This document shows, piece after piece, positions 9,633-21,954 of a DNA stretch of 64,000 nt. The stretch's first letter is position 1; each line of letters opens with the position of its first letter. This stretch comes from Strongylocentrotus purpuratus (Eukaryota; Echinodermata; Echinoidea; Camarodonta; Strongylocentrotidae): assembly GCF_000002235.5 (NCBI RefSeq), contig NW_022145544.1, positions 33,501-97,500 of the forward strand. Reading direction: 5' to 3'. A program made the position numbers and the translations under genes. The notes beneath the pieces were generated by a model. It had not been told where the DNA came from. It did not search any database and was given only the letters and a program-made list of their open reading frames with translations.

Positions 9633-11638
9633 AGATTTAAGCGGAGGGCCAAAGTAAAATATGTTTTTTGTAAATGTAAAATATGCCTTCCACTACCGCA
9701 TCAGTTAAGCAGACCTTGTTTATTTGAAAGATTTTATCATAATACACAATATTTCAGGTGTTTTTTTAATAAATTTGTAGCGAAAATCCCTAAATCGGAG
9801 GGGGCGTCCAAAAAAGCGTATTATGTAAATAATATTTAGGGAACCTTGAACCACCATGAGTTTGGGATTAATTAACATCGCAAATTTATCAAAAACCATT
9901 ATTTTCCATATAAAATCAGAGAGGTGCATTTTTTCATAATTTTTCAGGAATTTGTCTATGTACATGGACAATATCCTGTGTAAAGGAGAGGTTCATATCT
10001 CTTTTCAACAAAAAGTTATAGCAACCCAAAGTTATTGATTTGATTTCCACAAAAACAAAATTTTTGCCCACATGTGTATTATTAGTGTATTGAGGACCTG
10101 TTTGGTGCGTTTACATTGAGTTTGGGAGATCAAGCACCTTTTTTGTTGTTGTCTAATTTGTGAGGAAATATTTAGCAGCCAATCATGAAGCCGATGAATA
10201 AGCAGGGGGGGGGGGGAATCTTATTTTTTAGTCAGGGGAGGGGTAGGGGGCCTGTTTTACTTTTTTGTTTAAAAAAGGTACAATTAATGTTACCATCTAA
10301 TTTTTAAAAGTTTTTTTGCAAGGGGGGGGGGGCGGCGACGGCTGGGCCCGTTACCCCCCCCCCCTTCCCGCACCTGGGTCAGACTACATACGTATCAATA
10401 AAGCAACCTTTGCCTTAATTGGTCAGGCTACAAATAGATCTAGTACTAGTAGTAGTACAACTACAAGCAGCAATATGGGAAGATTACACAATGAAAATAT
10501 TTCAAAGAGAATAAACTTAAATAAACAATTTGAACAAACATTAGTTAAATGTCCAGTCATTTCTCTCATTCTCAACAGAAAGTGTTCATACAATCTCTCT
10601 GGATATTGTATTCATTTTAAGGTCTTATTTGTTTGAACTTTCTAAAAAAAGTAAAAACATGGCTAACACTAACACTAAGTAACACTAACAGTACTCGGTA
10701 GTAGACCCCCGGGCCCTAACTTCTAATTTTACTACAACAATTTATAGCATGATAAGTAGCATGATTATTTGAGAGCCGCCTTCTGCGTTCATCTGGCAAA
10801 CGACACAGTCCCCAGCCCCCGCCCCCCCCCCCCCCCTAAAGAAAGGCTCAAAACGTGGTATAGATCTATGCAGCTTGGCCTAATTGGCCTTGGAGCCTTC
10901 GCCCCTAGCATTCACCACTGACCTGGTGACATCCGACAGTGCATCCATATGCACCCGGTAGTACAACAGGGACCCCAGCGCAGCGCACAGCGCAAGTGAG
11001 CAGCTACTACTAGGCTCGCACCAAACATGTGGAGGTGCAAATCGACGTTCGTATATCTGTACCGTATACTAAACGTTACTTTGTGTGAATTAAATTGATA
11101 TGAATGAATCTATAATATACCTTACCGTTATCATGTTAATGACGTGGTCAAAAGAACGCCTTAATTCATTTGATAATTGCTGCAGTCTTTCTGGATACAC
11201 TTTCTGGAATCTGGATACACTTGCACAAATCACAATAGACCCTAGACTGAGTTTACGTCACAAAAGAGAAAGTTGCGGAACTTCAATTTCGGCGGAACAT
11301 TCCATGATTCGGCAGGCGGAGGGCTAATAAAAATAAAGGGTAAGTACCGTAAGTACAAAGAGGGGCACTTGCCCCGGGCGGCACTTGAAGGCTGGACGCA
11401 CAACAAAAAAAAACAAAAAAAAAACAGAAAATTAAAGGGGTGCAGTTGTGTGCGCCATTTTAAACAAAGCCAATGACCTAGAGGTCATGTATTTATGCGT
11501 AAATTAAGATTGCGCCCATGCAAATTATGATGATATCACTGCCTACGCGCTGCGTTGTGCGCGCACATCATCATTTGCAATTTTCTGGGCCCAAAAAAAA
11601 AATCATCTGACCATGCATGCACTGAACTACCGGGGAAT
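9633..11638. other. Degenerate repeat-rich DNA with G and C runs, no gene
   Basis: The stretch holds several G or C runs (about 10205-10216, 10320-10331, 10357-10369, 10821-10836) between AT-rich segments. The small open frames here are driven by low complexity and show no protein-like pattern. Confidence 0.55.
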
Positions 11639-11639
11639 C

Positions 11640-12560
11640 TGCCCCCTGGACCCCAGTGACCTACCAGTGCCACAAATAAGGTATCAAAATATGCTCATAT
11701 GACAATAATTAAATGCCTAAAACCCCTTGACTTTCGGTGGCTCTGACACCTGCAGTGCCAGGGAAGGGGCGGGGCGTGGGTCCCCCCTTTCGAAAAAAAA
11801 ATCATCTGAAAACACGTGATTTTTACCTGGCGCTCAAGGGGGGGGGGGGGTGCAAATTTTAAAATTTTCGAGGACGAAAAAAAGGTGGGCCCCCCTCCCC
11901 TTAGAAATCCTGGATCCGCGCCTGGCCTCCTGCATGGATAATGGACCCCACCTAGGCAGGCACGTAGCACGTAGGGGGGGGGGGGGGGGAGACACGTGCC
12001 TCGATCCCCAGAAAAAAATTCCAAGATCGGTTGAACTTTTTTAGACCCCTTTTTTTTTTATCTCGATCGATTACATGTATGTGCCCCCCCCCCCCGAAAC
12101 ATCAAACTCTGGCTACGAGTCTGCACCTTGGGTGGCTGGATGCTAATCTGACGGTAATTTAAGTTTGAAACTCCTGAGCTTTTGGGGTCTCGGCCCCCTG
12201 GACCTCACGCCAATTAGTGTCCTGCCAGTGTCACAAATGAGGTATCGGAATATGTTCATCTGAACGTAATTAAATGCCTAGAACCCCTAAGTTTTCGGGG
12301 CTCCGTCCCCCTGAGCTTCGAGCCAACACCAAATTTTGTCATGCCGGTGTCACAAATACGTCATCAAAATATGCTCATCTGACGGTAATTGAATGTTTAA
12401 GACCCCTGAGCTTGAGGAGGATCCTCCCCTTGGACCCCACACCAATTTGTGTCCTGTTAGTGTCACAAATTAATAAGGTATCAAAACATGCTCATCTGAC
12501 AGCAATTAAATGCCTATACCCCCTGAGCTTCTGGGGCTCCACCCTTGACCCCCGCCGAGA
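11640..12560. repeat. Degenerate tandem repeat of about 115 bases
   Basis: A unit containing gtcacaaat, then tatcaaaatatgctcatctga, cggtaattaaatgcct, and a segment near cccctgagcttttgg recurs. The gtcacaaat motif lies at 12230, 12349 and 12462, with a related gccacaaat at 11669. Two more dispersed units occur at about 15190-15390. The units are well diverged, so the array is old. Confidence 0.75.
11909..11925. repeat. Element-end motif cctggatccgcgcctgg
   Basis: This exact 17-base string recurs at 16613-16629. It is inverted at 13822-13837 (caggcgcggatccagg), with a near match at 63063. In each case a long C or G run sits within about 60 bases. I infer a shared end of a mobile-element family. 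Confidence 0.7.
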
Positions 12561-12918
12561 AACGTTTAGCGGGGCCTGTATACACTGTCGCTCATAAAGG
12601 TGGAATGTTTTTTATCCCAATTTATGCAATTATTTTAAAAATAATTTAAAAATAATAGATCTAGATGATAGTATACATTCTCAGATTTTATTGAATAATA
12701 ATTTGCCAATGTGTGTTTTGCGTGACTGCTAAAGCATGTGTATGCTACTATGCTTATCAACTAGGGGACCTATGCCCTTAAATCATAAATGACAGTAATG
12801 AGGATTAATGCCCCACAAAAGGGCACTAATATAGCACATCGACACGGTTTTGATCCTGAGGCCTCACAGTTACGAGGCCATTACTTTGTCACTGAACCAT
12901 GACTGTACGCAGCGGGGG

Positions 12919-13167
12919 CTAGAGTAGGGGGGCAGTTTCCATAAATAAAAAAAACACAGAAAATGCAATCATTTTCAATAATTTATAGCATTTTTCCCCG
13001 GTTCCCAACATAAACAAATCTTTTGTGTGCCCATGCCTCGAGCCATAATGCTTGGCCGTCCAGAGGATTTTTTTTATGTTGGGGACCAGGGTAAATGCAA
13101 TAAATTCTTGAAAATTTATTGCATTTTCTGTTTTTTTTTTTTTTTTTTTAAACCACCCCCTACCCAG
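12919..13167. repeat. Fold-back element with arms of about 100 bases
   Basis: The left arm (tagggggg, then a run of A, then cacagaaaatgcaa, then aataatttat) pairs with the right arm (ataaattcttgaaaatttatt, then ttgcattttctg, a T run, then accccctaccc). The unpaired centre is near 13040. No coding capacity. Confidence 0.75.
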
Positions 13168-13289
13168 TTAGAAGGAAAGGAGAAGAAGAAAAAGATGAAT
13201 TAGAATTAGAAAATCGGAGGGAAGGGAAGGAGGGAGAGGAAGGAAGAATCAAGAAGAAGAAGTTGATGAAGTAGTACAGTATTAGTAGT

Positions 13290-13650
13290 AGTATCAGGCG
13301 CGTACACAGGGGGGGGGGGGGGGTGGAGGTTAACCCCCCCCCCCTTTGGTATTTTTATGTGTGTAACCCCCCCCCCCCCCATCACCCCCTAAACCCCCCC
13401 CCCCCCTTTGGATTTTTTTTTTTAATTTAAAAAAATAAAAAAATAAAAAAAATATTCCCATGGCTGACCTAAAAAGGTGACCTTACCCCCCCCCCCCCCA
13501 ACGGAGCCAAATGTCAAATTTCGAGACCCCCCCCCCAAAAAAAAAGTGTCCTCTTACCCCCCCCCCCCCCCCCCGCTTATTCAGCGGCTGACTGAGTCGT
13601 TGTGAAATTTTTGGCCCGATTTATAAATGTAACCCCCCCCCCCCTGAGTA
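13290..13650. repeat. Cluster of C and G homopolymers
   Basis: At least eight runs of 9-18 C or G are separated by short AT-rich spacers, beginning after aggcgcgtacacagg at 13297. Run lengths here are unlikely to be reliable in any assembly. Confidence 0.8.
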
Positions 13651-14202
13651 GTATAGTAATCGTAGTACAGTAGGAGATTTTCGAGTAAGCATCTGAATAT
13701 CTTATTTGTTCGTCAGTAATTAGGCCTAGTTATCGGATTTTGAAAAATGCTCAATTTAGCTCATTTCATGCATGTTAATTATTACCAAAGGGGGTAATGG
13801 GTCAGTGATGATAGTGTCTGACAGGCGCGGATCCAGGGGGCGAGCGGGCCTTGCCCCCCCCCCCCCCCCGCAAAAAAAAGAGGGAAGAAAGGAAAAGAAG
13901 GGAAAGGGAAAGAGGAGAGAAAGGGAAAGAAAGGAGAGGAAGAACAAAAGAAAAGGGGGAAGAAGGAGATCGGGGGGTGGGGCTGAAAGGGCCTTGCCTC
14001 CCAGGCTGTTGCCCCCCCCCCCCAATCAAAAAAATAAGAGAGAAGGAAGAAAGGGAATGGAAAGAAGGAAATACTGGCGTACTGATAGGGGGAAGGGGGC
14101 TAGGGGAAATCAAATTCAAATGTGGTTTAATTCTAATTCCATACGGTGGATTACAATAATGCTGAAATTACATAATCTCCGAGATTTTTCCTCACCTTTT
14201 AA

Positions 14203-14974
14203 CCCTAATAAGGCCGGGGGGGGGCCATTATGGCCCCCCCCCCCTCCACAATTTTTCTGATTGCTCGGGAACGCATATGGATAGCGCCCCGCCGCTCGCT
14301 GACTTTTTTCTTTCAAGCCTTGCGCAACTTTTAAAATAATTTTTTTGAAAATCGGACCTACGGTTACAAGGTCACGTGACCTTTTGTCCTTGCATGTCAG
14401 CCTGAAAATCGCTCATTTTCGTGATTTGTGTACAAAACGTATGGCAAAGTCATTTTTCCTAAAAACAGATCAAACATGGGTTATTGGGTCTTGATTAAAG
14501 TTTAGGTGGTTGTTTTGGGAGTCAAAATAGTTGAATTGTAGTAAAAGATGAAATAAAACAACAAAAACAATGAAATACATAAGTTAAAAAAACAATGAAA
14601 TACATAAGAAATTATCAAAACAAGGGATAACATAAGAAATAAGCTGGCTCTTCCAAATTTTTTGTCTTATTATTATTCAGAATGGTCTAATGAATATATC
14701 TAGTGAAAAAGAATGCTTAAATATGAATAATATATGATTTATGGGTAAAAATGTGATTTTTATGACTTTATTTGCATAAATTACCATAAATATGCAAATG
14801 AGTGCATTTTTCAAAAAATTGAAATTATCATATTATTCTTTACACTTCACTTGACATGCGTGCAAATTTTCGCGGCGATCGGCCGCTTTGCGGCCGAGAT
14901 CTTAAGGGGGGGCCATAATGGCCCCCCCCCCCCCCGGCCCTACTAAGACTTCAAATAGCCCGGCCCTATTAGGG
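14203..14974. mobile_element. Non-autonomous TTAA-flanked element (piggyBac-like or similar)
   Basis: Inverted ends ccctaataaggccggg and its partner cccggccctattaggg differ at one base in 16. They are flanked on both sides by TTAA (14199-14202 and 14975-14978), the target duplication of piggyBac-type and a few other superfamilies. Inside each end lies a palindrome: a G run, ccattatgg or ccataatgg, then a C run. The 772-base body has no transposase frame. Confidence 0.72.
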
Positions 14975-15059
14975 TTAATAAATTATACTTGTTTATGTGT
15001 TTGTTAGAATATGACAAATTCCTAAATTTACCGTGAGCCAGGCAAGAAATATGATTCTT

Positions 15060-15400
15060 GAGATTCCTACATGTCAGGGCCCGAGGAACGGAGGGGATCG
15101 GGAGCCTCGACCCCCCCCCCCCCCCCCCTTTTTTTGAAAAAGTATATTAAAGAGAACGAAAAAAATAATAGAGCAAGAAAGAAAAAAATAGTGTCCTGCC
15201 AGTGTCACAAAATAATAAGTTATAAAAAAAATGCTCATGTGGCCGTAATTAAGCGCCTCAAACCCCTGAGCTTCCGGGGGCTCCACCACCTCGATCCCCC
15301 CCCCCCAGGGGCCCTAAGGCGGGCCCCTGAATGCTTATCTGACAATAATTTATTGCCTTAAATCCCTGAGCTTCTGGGGTCGGACAAGGTATCAATCAAA
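15060..15400. repeat. C-run-rich segment with dispersed copies of the 115-base repeat
   Basis: A run of about 18 C is followed by two diverged copies of the 11640-12560 repeat unit, recognised by gtgtcctgccagtgtcacaa and ccctgagcttc. Frames through it are low complexity. Confidence 0.6.
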
Positions 15401-15539
15401 ATGTGTTTTTCTGTCCGAGGGCGTGTAGCCAAGGGGGGGGGGGGGGGGGGGGGGGGCGGTGGGGCGGTCCCCAAAAAATCGCCGGCCAAAAGGAGAGAAA
15501 AGGAAGAGGACGTAGGAAGAAAAAAGAGCAGACAAGGAA

Positions 15540-16490
15540 TATCTTTGAAATTCAGACAAGGATTAAGAGTAAAGAACGGTACAACGAATCGTCTTCTTTC
15601 TCTCATAATCTTATGAAACGTCAAAGCTCAAAGGTAGGGGAAAAACTGAATTCAGACGAGGATTCAGAGTCGAGAATGGTAATACGAATCGTCTTCTTTC
15701 TCTAATGATTAAATGAAACGTCAAAGCTTCCGCGCTTTGCGCGGGAGGGGAGGGAAAACAAAATTCGGACGAGGATTATTTTCTAGAACGGTACAACGAA
15801 TCGTCTTCTTTCTCTAATGATTTAATGAAACTGAAATGGGGGGGGGGGGACCTGAATTCAGACGAGGATTAAGAGTCGAGAACTGTACAACTAATCGTCT
15901 TTTTTCTCTTATGATTTAATGAAATGTAAAAACATCGGCGCTTCGCGCGTGAGGAGGGGGGGGGGGGCGAAATTGAATTCAGACGAAGATTAAGAGTCGA
16001 GAACGGTACAACGAATCGTCTTGTTTCTCAAATGATTTAATCAAACGTTAAAGCTTCCGCGCTTAACGCGGGAGGGGGGGGGGGGGACAAACGAGGATTA
16101 TTATCGAAAACGGTACAACGAATCGTCTCATTTTCTCTAATGATTTAATGAAACTTAAGAGCTTGGGGTGGACCTGAATTCAGACGAGGATTAAGAGTCG
16201 AGAACTGTACAACGAATCGTCTTGTTTCTCAAATGATTTAATGAAACGTTAGAGCTTCCGCGCCTCGCGCGGGGAGGGGGGGGGAAAACTTAATTTAGAC
16301 GAGGATTATTATCGAAAACGGTACAACGAATCGTCTTCCTTCTCTAATGAATTTAATGAAACTTAAAAGCTTCCGCGCTTTGCGCGGGAGGCCGAGGGTA
16401 GGGGGGGGGGGAACCTGAATTCACAAGAGGATTAAGAGTCGAGAACGGTACAAACGAATCGTCTTCTTTCTCTAATAATTTAATGAAACT
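15540..16490. repeat. Satellite array, nine units of about 105 bases
   Basis: The core gtacaacgaatcgtcttc, or a close variant, starts at 15579, 15679, 15791, 15885, 16006, 16113, 16207, 16321 and 16448. Each unit also has gacgagg followed by attaagagtcgag or attattatcgaaaa, then tgatttaatgaaac. Several carry a CG-rich hairpin cttccgcgctttgcgcggga followed by a G run. The two spacer types partly alternate, which suggests a dimeric higher-order unit. Confidence 0.88.
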
Positions 16491-17629
16491 CGCCCCTTCC
16501 TGCACCCGGCACAACCCCCCCCCCCTCCGCATTACGTCACTGCTGGTCACCATTACGTACCAATATTTGGCTCGCATAATTTCAAATGAGGCCCCCCCCC
16601 CCCCTAAGAAATCCTGGATCCGCGCCTGGTGTCTGACAGTGAAGACTAGAAAGTAAATGGGTTTCATTGCATAATTTGGATGTTAGGACAGAAGATTTAA
16701 ATTTCACAGATAGGACATAATACGTGACATACTCACAATTCCTCAAAAGTCCAACAGAATTAGATTTTGGCTGCAAATGGGACAATATAGTACCTTTAAA
16801 ACCCAACAATTTTCCCCAGTTAACCCCTATTTTTTTCTTTGGTTTTTAAAGTTTTATGGATAGAGTGTGATTAGGTTAAAAGACTCATTTTTGTCTCGGC
16901 ATGATGCATGATGGTAAGACAGCAAAACACATTTTGCTCTGGGGTGGTCTAGAGTTACTCCGTATAGGTTGTATTTAAGAAAGAAATAAAAAAAGAGATA
17001 CATAAAATAAAAGAAGAAAAGAAGAAGAGAAATAATGGGAGAAGAACCTGAAAAAGACATTAAAAATGATTACCAATGATTCACCGATCTTTACAGAAAG
17101 AAAACGAAATCATATGCTATATGGTAATTCGCCGCAGAGGGCTTTTTAGAAAATGCAGTAAATACTGAAAAACTTAGAATCTGCAGTAGTATCTCCACAA
17201 AGGCAGGCGAAAACACCATCAATAAACTGGTAAGCACGTATAACATGGTAGGGGTTGCTCTTATTTGTTTATTCTCTGTAATTGATTATGGATAGATATA
17301 TCTAAATATTTTGAAATATTTTATTTCACAGTGATCTATAGATCTAGATCTAGACTCTAGATCTTGGACCCGACCGTTCTAGTAATGTTCTATGCTGTCC
17401 CATGTACTGAAATTAATGTATGGAGGGAGCGGCGTGAATTGACTCGCGCTATGTACAGTCTACAGATGTACCTGAGCTAGGGAGGCCAATGCCCGGGCGT
17501 AAGGCTTCTACACCTACGATTTGTGCGCTCGTCGCCCACTTCAAAAAATTAGCAAAGGGAAAAAATGATGTAAAAATAAAAATTGAAGAAAATATGAAAA
17601 GAAAATACAATTATACATTTCACAACATA
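16491..17629. other. Mostly unique AT-rich DNA, no gene seen
   Basis: Contains one copy of the cctggatccgcgcctgg motif at 16613. The frames on either strand are short and lack protein-like composition. It lies between the satellite and the next inverted-repeat element. Confidence 0.5.
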
Positions 17630-18404
17630 GAGTAAAGGAGCCCGTTTTCGGCCACTTAAGACAAAATCCTATTTTTAGGACTCTTTACTTCCTATTTATT
17701 ATCATTTCTTGTTCAAATCATGAAGCAAATATTATTATTATTTAAACAAAAAAAGAATCCCAGAAAAAAATCACGAATTGCCATGACAATATTCATTTCA
17801 ATTTTCACTGTTTTGGAGCCCGTTATCGGCCGAGCGTTTCAGTTTACGGCCGCATGTACAAAGTCAATAGGAAGCGCTCGCGCGCGCCGTGCGTTTCCGC
17901 GCTGATGTACAGCACAAGCGGGCGGAGCAGGTATCCCACGCCGGAGCTCCCTGGTGCTCGCCTGGCCGAAGACAGGCACAGCGGTGATCGGAAGTTGGAA
18001 TCTGAATTAGACAGAGATATCGTGTGTGCGTCGCGGTGTGCGGCTGCATTGATTTAATACATGCGATGACATACTTTTGAGCTTGCGACTAGCACAAAAT
18101 CGGGCTTTAAATCTGAAAAATACTTGAAATAAAGCTCATTTTATGGTACCCATATTTCTTACAGACACGCGTAAGATACTCGATTTTTCAGATTTGGGTA
18201 GCGGGACCGGCGATTACATCGCTAAAATGTGATATTTTAGGATATATTTTCCATTGCAAATGTGGTTCTTCGGTGACACTGGCATGGTATGGTATGTGTG
18301 GGATATGTGTTATGCTATTATGCGATGTATTTTAGAGTGATTTTACCTTGCATCCAACCAATCGGCCGAAAACGGGAGCTGGCCGATTACGGGCTCCTTT
18401 ACTC
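17630..18404. mobile_element. TA-flanked inverted-repeat element, 775 bases
   Basis: The left end gagtaaaggagcccgttttc and the right end beginning gattacgggctcctttactc are inverted, with about three mismatches in 24. TA sits on both outer sides (17628-17629 and 18405-18406), as in Tc1/mariner-type insertion. Subterminal copies of the same motif occur at about 17817-17837 (gagcccgttatcggccg) and 18361-18376 (cggccgaaaacggga). No transposase frame is seen. Confidence 0.75.
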
Positions 18405-19842
18405 TACCTATAATCACGGATCTGTAACAGTCTTTCACCATTTGTTGACAATCTTGCAGATTTTGACGTTTTTTAATCCAATAATTGTGGTTGCAGACGA
18501 CCTTGACGCACTCGCACCACCGACTAAGAAAATCCTAGAGGGCGTAGAGGTTTGCTCACTAAAAACCTTCTCATTGGCAGAAGGTAGACCCTAAAAATAT
18601 GGGATCCGTTTTGAGTAAAGAACTTTTGATAGAGATCAACATTTCAGATGTTCACAATTGCCACTTCTAACAACTAGAAAATATAAAGAAAAAAGATTAT
18701 ATCTTTTAAATACAGATTTTTACAAACTGAACATTCGAAAGTAGATAGAGTACGATGTTTCTGTCAATCTTGCGTTGGTTTGAGCCCTATAACTACATCC
18801 ATCTCAAAATGAGAAGGAAAACAGTGAACAGTGACGTCATTGTTCGCGCCAGAAATAAAGGGTATTGCGACATAATCTGAGCTCCGGTCAGAGCGTGCGC
18901 AAAGCGTAGTCTTATTTATAGACCCTAGTACCTTATTCTCACAGCACTAGATACGAGTGTCGTGCAGTAATGTATGAGAAGTGTTAAAAAAGATATTTCA
19001 GTAAAAAAAAAAGTCTACGTGAGCAGTCTATACTCCAATTGAGAATTGAAATGAAAGCCATGATTTGAAGGTGTGTGTTGTATAATACATGGTTAGTGAG
19101 TGTGTATGTTACGTATAGCGAAAGGGAGAGAGAGAGAGTGAGAGAAATATTAGTACACGTACGTTGCATGCATGGATGTGCGCTATGATTGTGTTCGCTG
19201 CAAGATGGATTTTAATTGGACCTCGTAACTTCTCGATCGTTGATAATAAGGAATACTCATGAGGAAATCAAATTATTGGAATACACATCAAAGGTAAATA
19301 TCAATGAATTATATATATTTCTTTCCTTTTTTGAACCATCGTCTTCGGCTCGTAGTAGTAGAAGATGTAATCGTTCGCACATTGATGGCTGGACTTCAGC
19401 CTGCATCGGGGGTTGCCTGTGTCGGTGGAGGGATCAACTAAGACGAAGAAGGTGTGTACGTGTGCGACCGATTCAAGGCTAGCCGCTGTTGAGTGATTGC
19501 ACTTTCGCGCGAAGTTTTAAACTTCATCATGAACTTTGTCCCTCGGGCCTGTCTAATTATGAACGTAACTTTGCGACATGAAATATAATTGTTTCAAGGC
19601 TCTTACGTACGGAAAGGCGTAGAAGGAATTGGCTACAAACCAGCTGGATATCTCCTATTTGATGGAACCTATGGAGTCGGCAGATGGGTGGATTTTCTTA
19701 GTGAAAGTAAATGCTTTCTTTTAATCTTAGTTTTAGTATAAACAAATTAGTAATTAAAAAGTTAGATTTGGGCATTGGCCTCCCTACCTGAGCTGAGTCT
19801 TTGCATACTGTTAAAATGTACGCAATTTTGCAACTAATATTG
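18405..19842. other. Unique upstream region of PDCL; no coding exon identified
   Basis: The stretch is less repetitive than its surroundings. Any 5' untranslated exon and promoter of PDCL could lie here or nearer 22 kb. One segment at 19370-19451 ends in gaagaag before gtgtgtacg, which could be a donor, but I cannot support it further. Confidence 0.35.
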
Positions 19843-21954
19843 GCGCTTGTTCAGAAACCTATCCAAAATTTGACCTGTAACTCCGGCGTGGAGAAACCCT
19901 ACTAAAACATACCAAAAATAAAGTAAATAGATCTAGATCTAGAACTTCTAGATCTAGATGTAGGGTGTCTGAACGATTTTTCAATTTTCAATTTGGGATC
20001 GTTTTTCACCATTTTTGTTTGATATTTGAATAAAAAATGTTATCAGAATAATACATTTCAAATTTCAAGTCTCACCGATGTTTCTATCAAAAGTTACAGC
20101 CCCTCCAACACGCTGGTATATTCATATCATTTTGGTCAAAATCGACGAAAAAGACGTCCACGCAGAGTGATGTTGTTTTGCTAAATTTAGCCAAACAGCT
20201 GTATCGCGCGATATGCAAGCGTATGCATATCGTACGCATGCTGCTAAGCCAATCCACGACTTGCAGCTTGAGCTACGCTGTCTCCGCGACATGTGCGATT
20301 GACTAGTATGGTTGGCGTTCGTCGCACAATAAACCCGGAAGTGAATGCACGTTATAGTCAATGGCAATATCGCGGAGACAACAACGCACGTTGTCTCCGC
20401 GATATTGCCATTGACTATAACGTGTATTCACTTCCGGGTTTATCGAGGGAATTGCCAACCATAATTTCAGTCACTATAATGTGTAATTGAATTTGGGGTT
20501 TCGTTCGTGCGCGGAGATGTTACGCGATGTAACCATGGTTTGGACTGAGCGGAGCGCACGCCTCCTAATTAGCTGATCCACCAAATAGCGAGAAGGGTAT
20601 TTTTAAACTGTTATCAGTTGTGATCCCTGGGGGCTAGCGAAAATATAATCACATAGAATTGTTCCTTAGGACTGGGACTACTTATCGATCGGGGCGTCAT
20701 ATCTCAAAAGTGACAAACCTCAGAGTTAGCCTGGACACAATGTTTAAATTGCTGTTTTGACCAAGATATTTTTAGAATTTCGGGGGCTACGCCCCTTTGG
20801 AAATATTGGAATTCACCTGCTCTTTCATATGACACCTCATTCATTGATTATCACCTTCAGGATCACAACTGATAAAGGTTTGAATCTCGATTTGAAAGAA
20901 AAAAAATTGACTTTTTTTGCATGGTCGCGCAATGCACGTAGGCTGCATAGGGATGCGTGTAATCTCTATGGGAAGAATTTTAGCACACAACATCGGGTGC
21001 GCGATCAGACACCCTACTAGATGAAGTCTATTCATCAAATGTCCAAGGGGCCATTTCTCGAAACCAACTCCATGACAGTCATATCTTTGTCGGCGACCTA
21101 CGGAGATGTCATGAAGTGGATAAACCGTTTCGGAGCAGTGACAAGTCATTGTCGCGGAAGTTGTCGCTCATCTTGGCAAAGACGGCTTCGTGAAACACTT
21201 AGCTGACAAGTTGCGTGACAGTGGCGAGATGTCGTTTATCTTGTAGTTATGACGGTTTCGAGAAACGGCCCCCAAATAAAGATCGTGATTTAAAAGTCAT
21301 TAGATTTCTAGACCTAGGCCTATGTTTCTTATCTCGGTGTTTCGTGTCAATTTTCTTGTTTTTGGGGGGAGTATTTTTCAGAAAAACTTTAATATTAGAA
21401 AACACTTTTTCACAGGTTTCACGGCAAACCGCTACACAATACAAGTGCATATACCGATAGTGGGTTGCGGGCACACATAGGAGCATCACTATCAAGGCTG
21501 TGTAGTAAAGCTGTGCTTTTGATTCTCAACATTTCAAACACCACTGTACAAAACTCAACTGATTTCACTCAAAATCGGTACTTTAGTGACAATTGATGAC
21601 ACCTAAATAGCAGTAAAATACATTTTTTTTAAACTTACTGATGTTAAAAAGAATAATTTAAAAATTCAAATTGTAAGTCTAGTGACTTAGTGTCGAACTT
21701 TGCTTAACAGCTGCATCGACATGACTGTGTGCAGTCTATGAAAAATTGTGTGGTGTGTGTATTTGTGTATGGGTATAATAATACCTGCCTCACAGCAAGC
21801 ATGCAGTGCTAGAGGTCAATACGCATTAGCATTGACTCTCTATGCTTTGCTGGAGTGGTTGCGGGCGGGCGCGAGCCTGTGTGAAGCTCATCTACCGTAA
21901 TGTCTCAGATCCTACGTTACGGGTCAAATTTTGGATAGGTTTCTGAACAAGAGC
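19843..21954. mobile_element. 2.1-kb inverted-repeat element with nested hairpins
   Basis: The left arm gcgcttgttcagaaacctat and the following ccaaaatttgacctgtaac (19843-19881) pair with the right arm at 21916-21954, with about two mismatches in 39. Inside are a second inverted pair (about 20611-20627 with 20860-20876, built on ggatcacaactgata) and the long hairpin at 20307-20463. I see no transposase. It ends about 180 bases before the first recognised PDCL exon. Confidence 0.7.
20307..20463. repeat. Near-perfect long hairpin
   Basis: Arms 20329-20382 and 20390-20443 are 54 bases each with a single mismatch and a 7-base loop. An outer pair, tatggttggc at 20307 and gccaaccata at 20454, extends the fold. 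The arms contain the string caatggcaatatcgcggaga. A third, decayed partial copy of an arm follows at about 20468-20500. Confidence 0.9.

Noticed and set aside
13772..14260. Overlapping open frames rich in proline, glycine, arginine and lysine on both strands
   Set aside because: They run through C and G homopolymers and purine tracts, and none looks like a protein.
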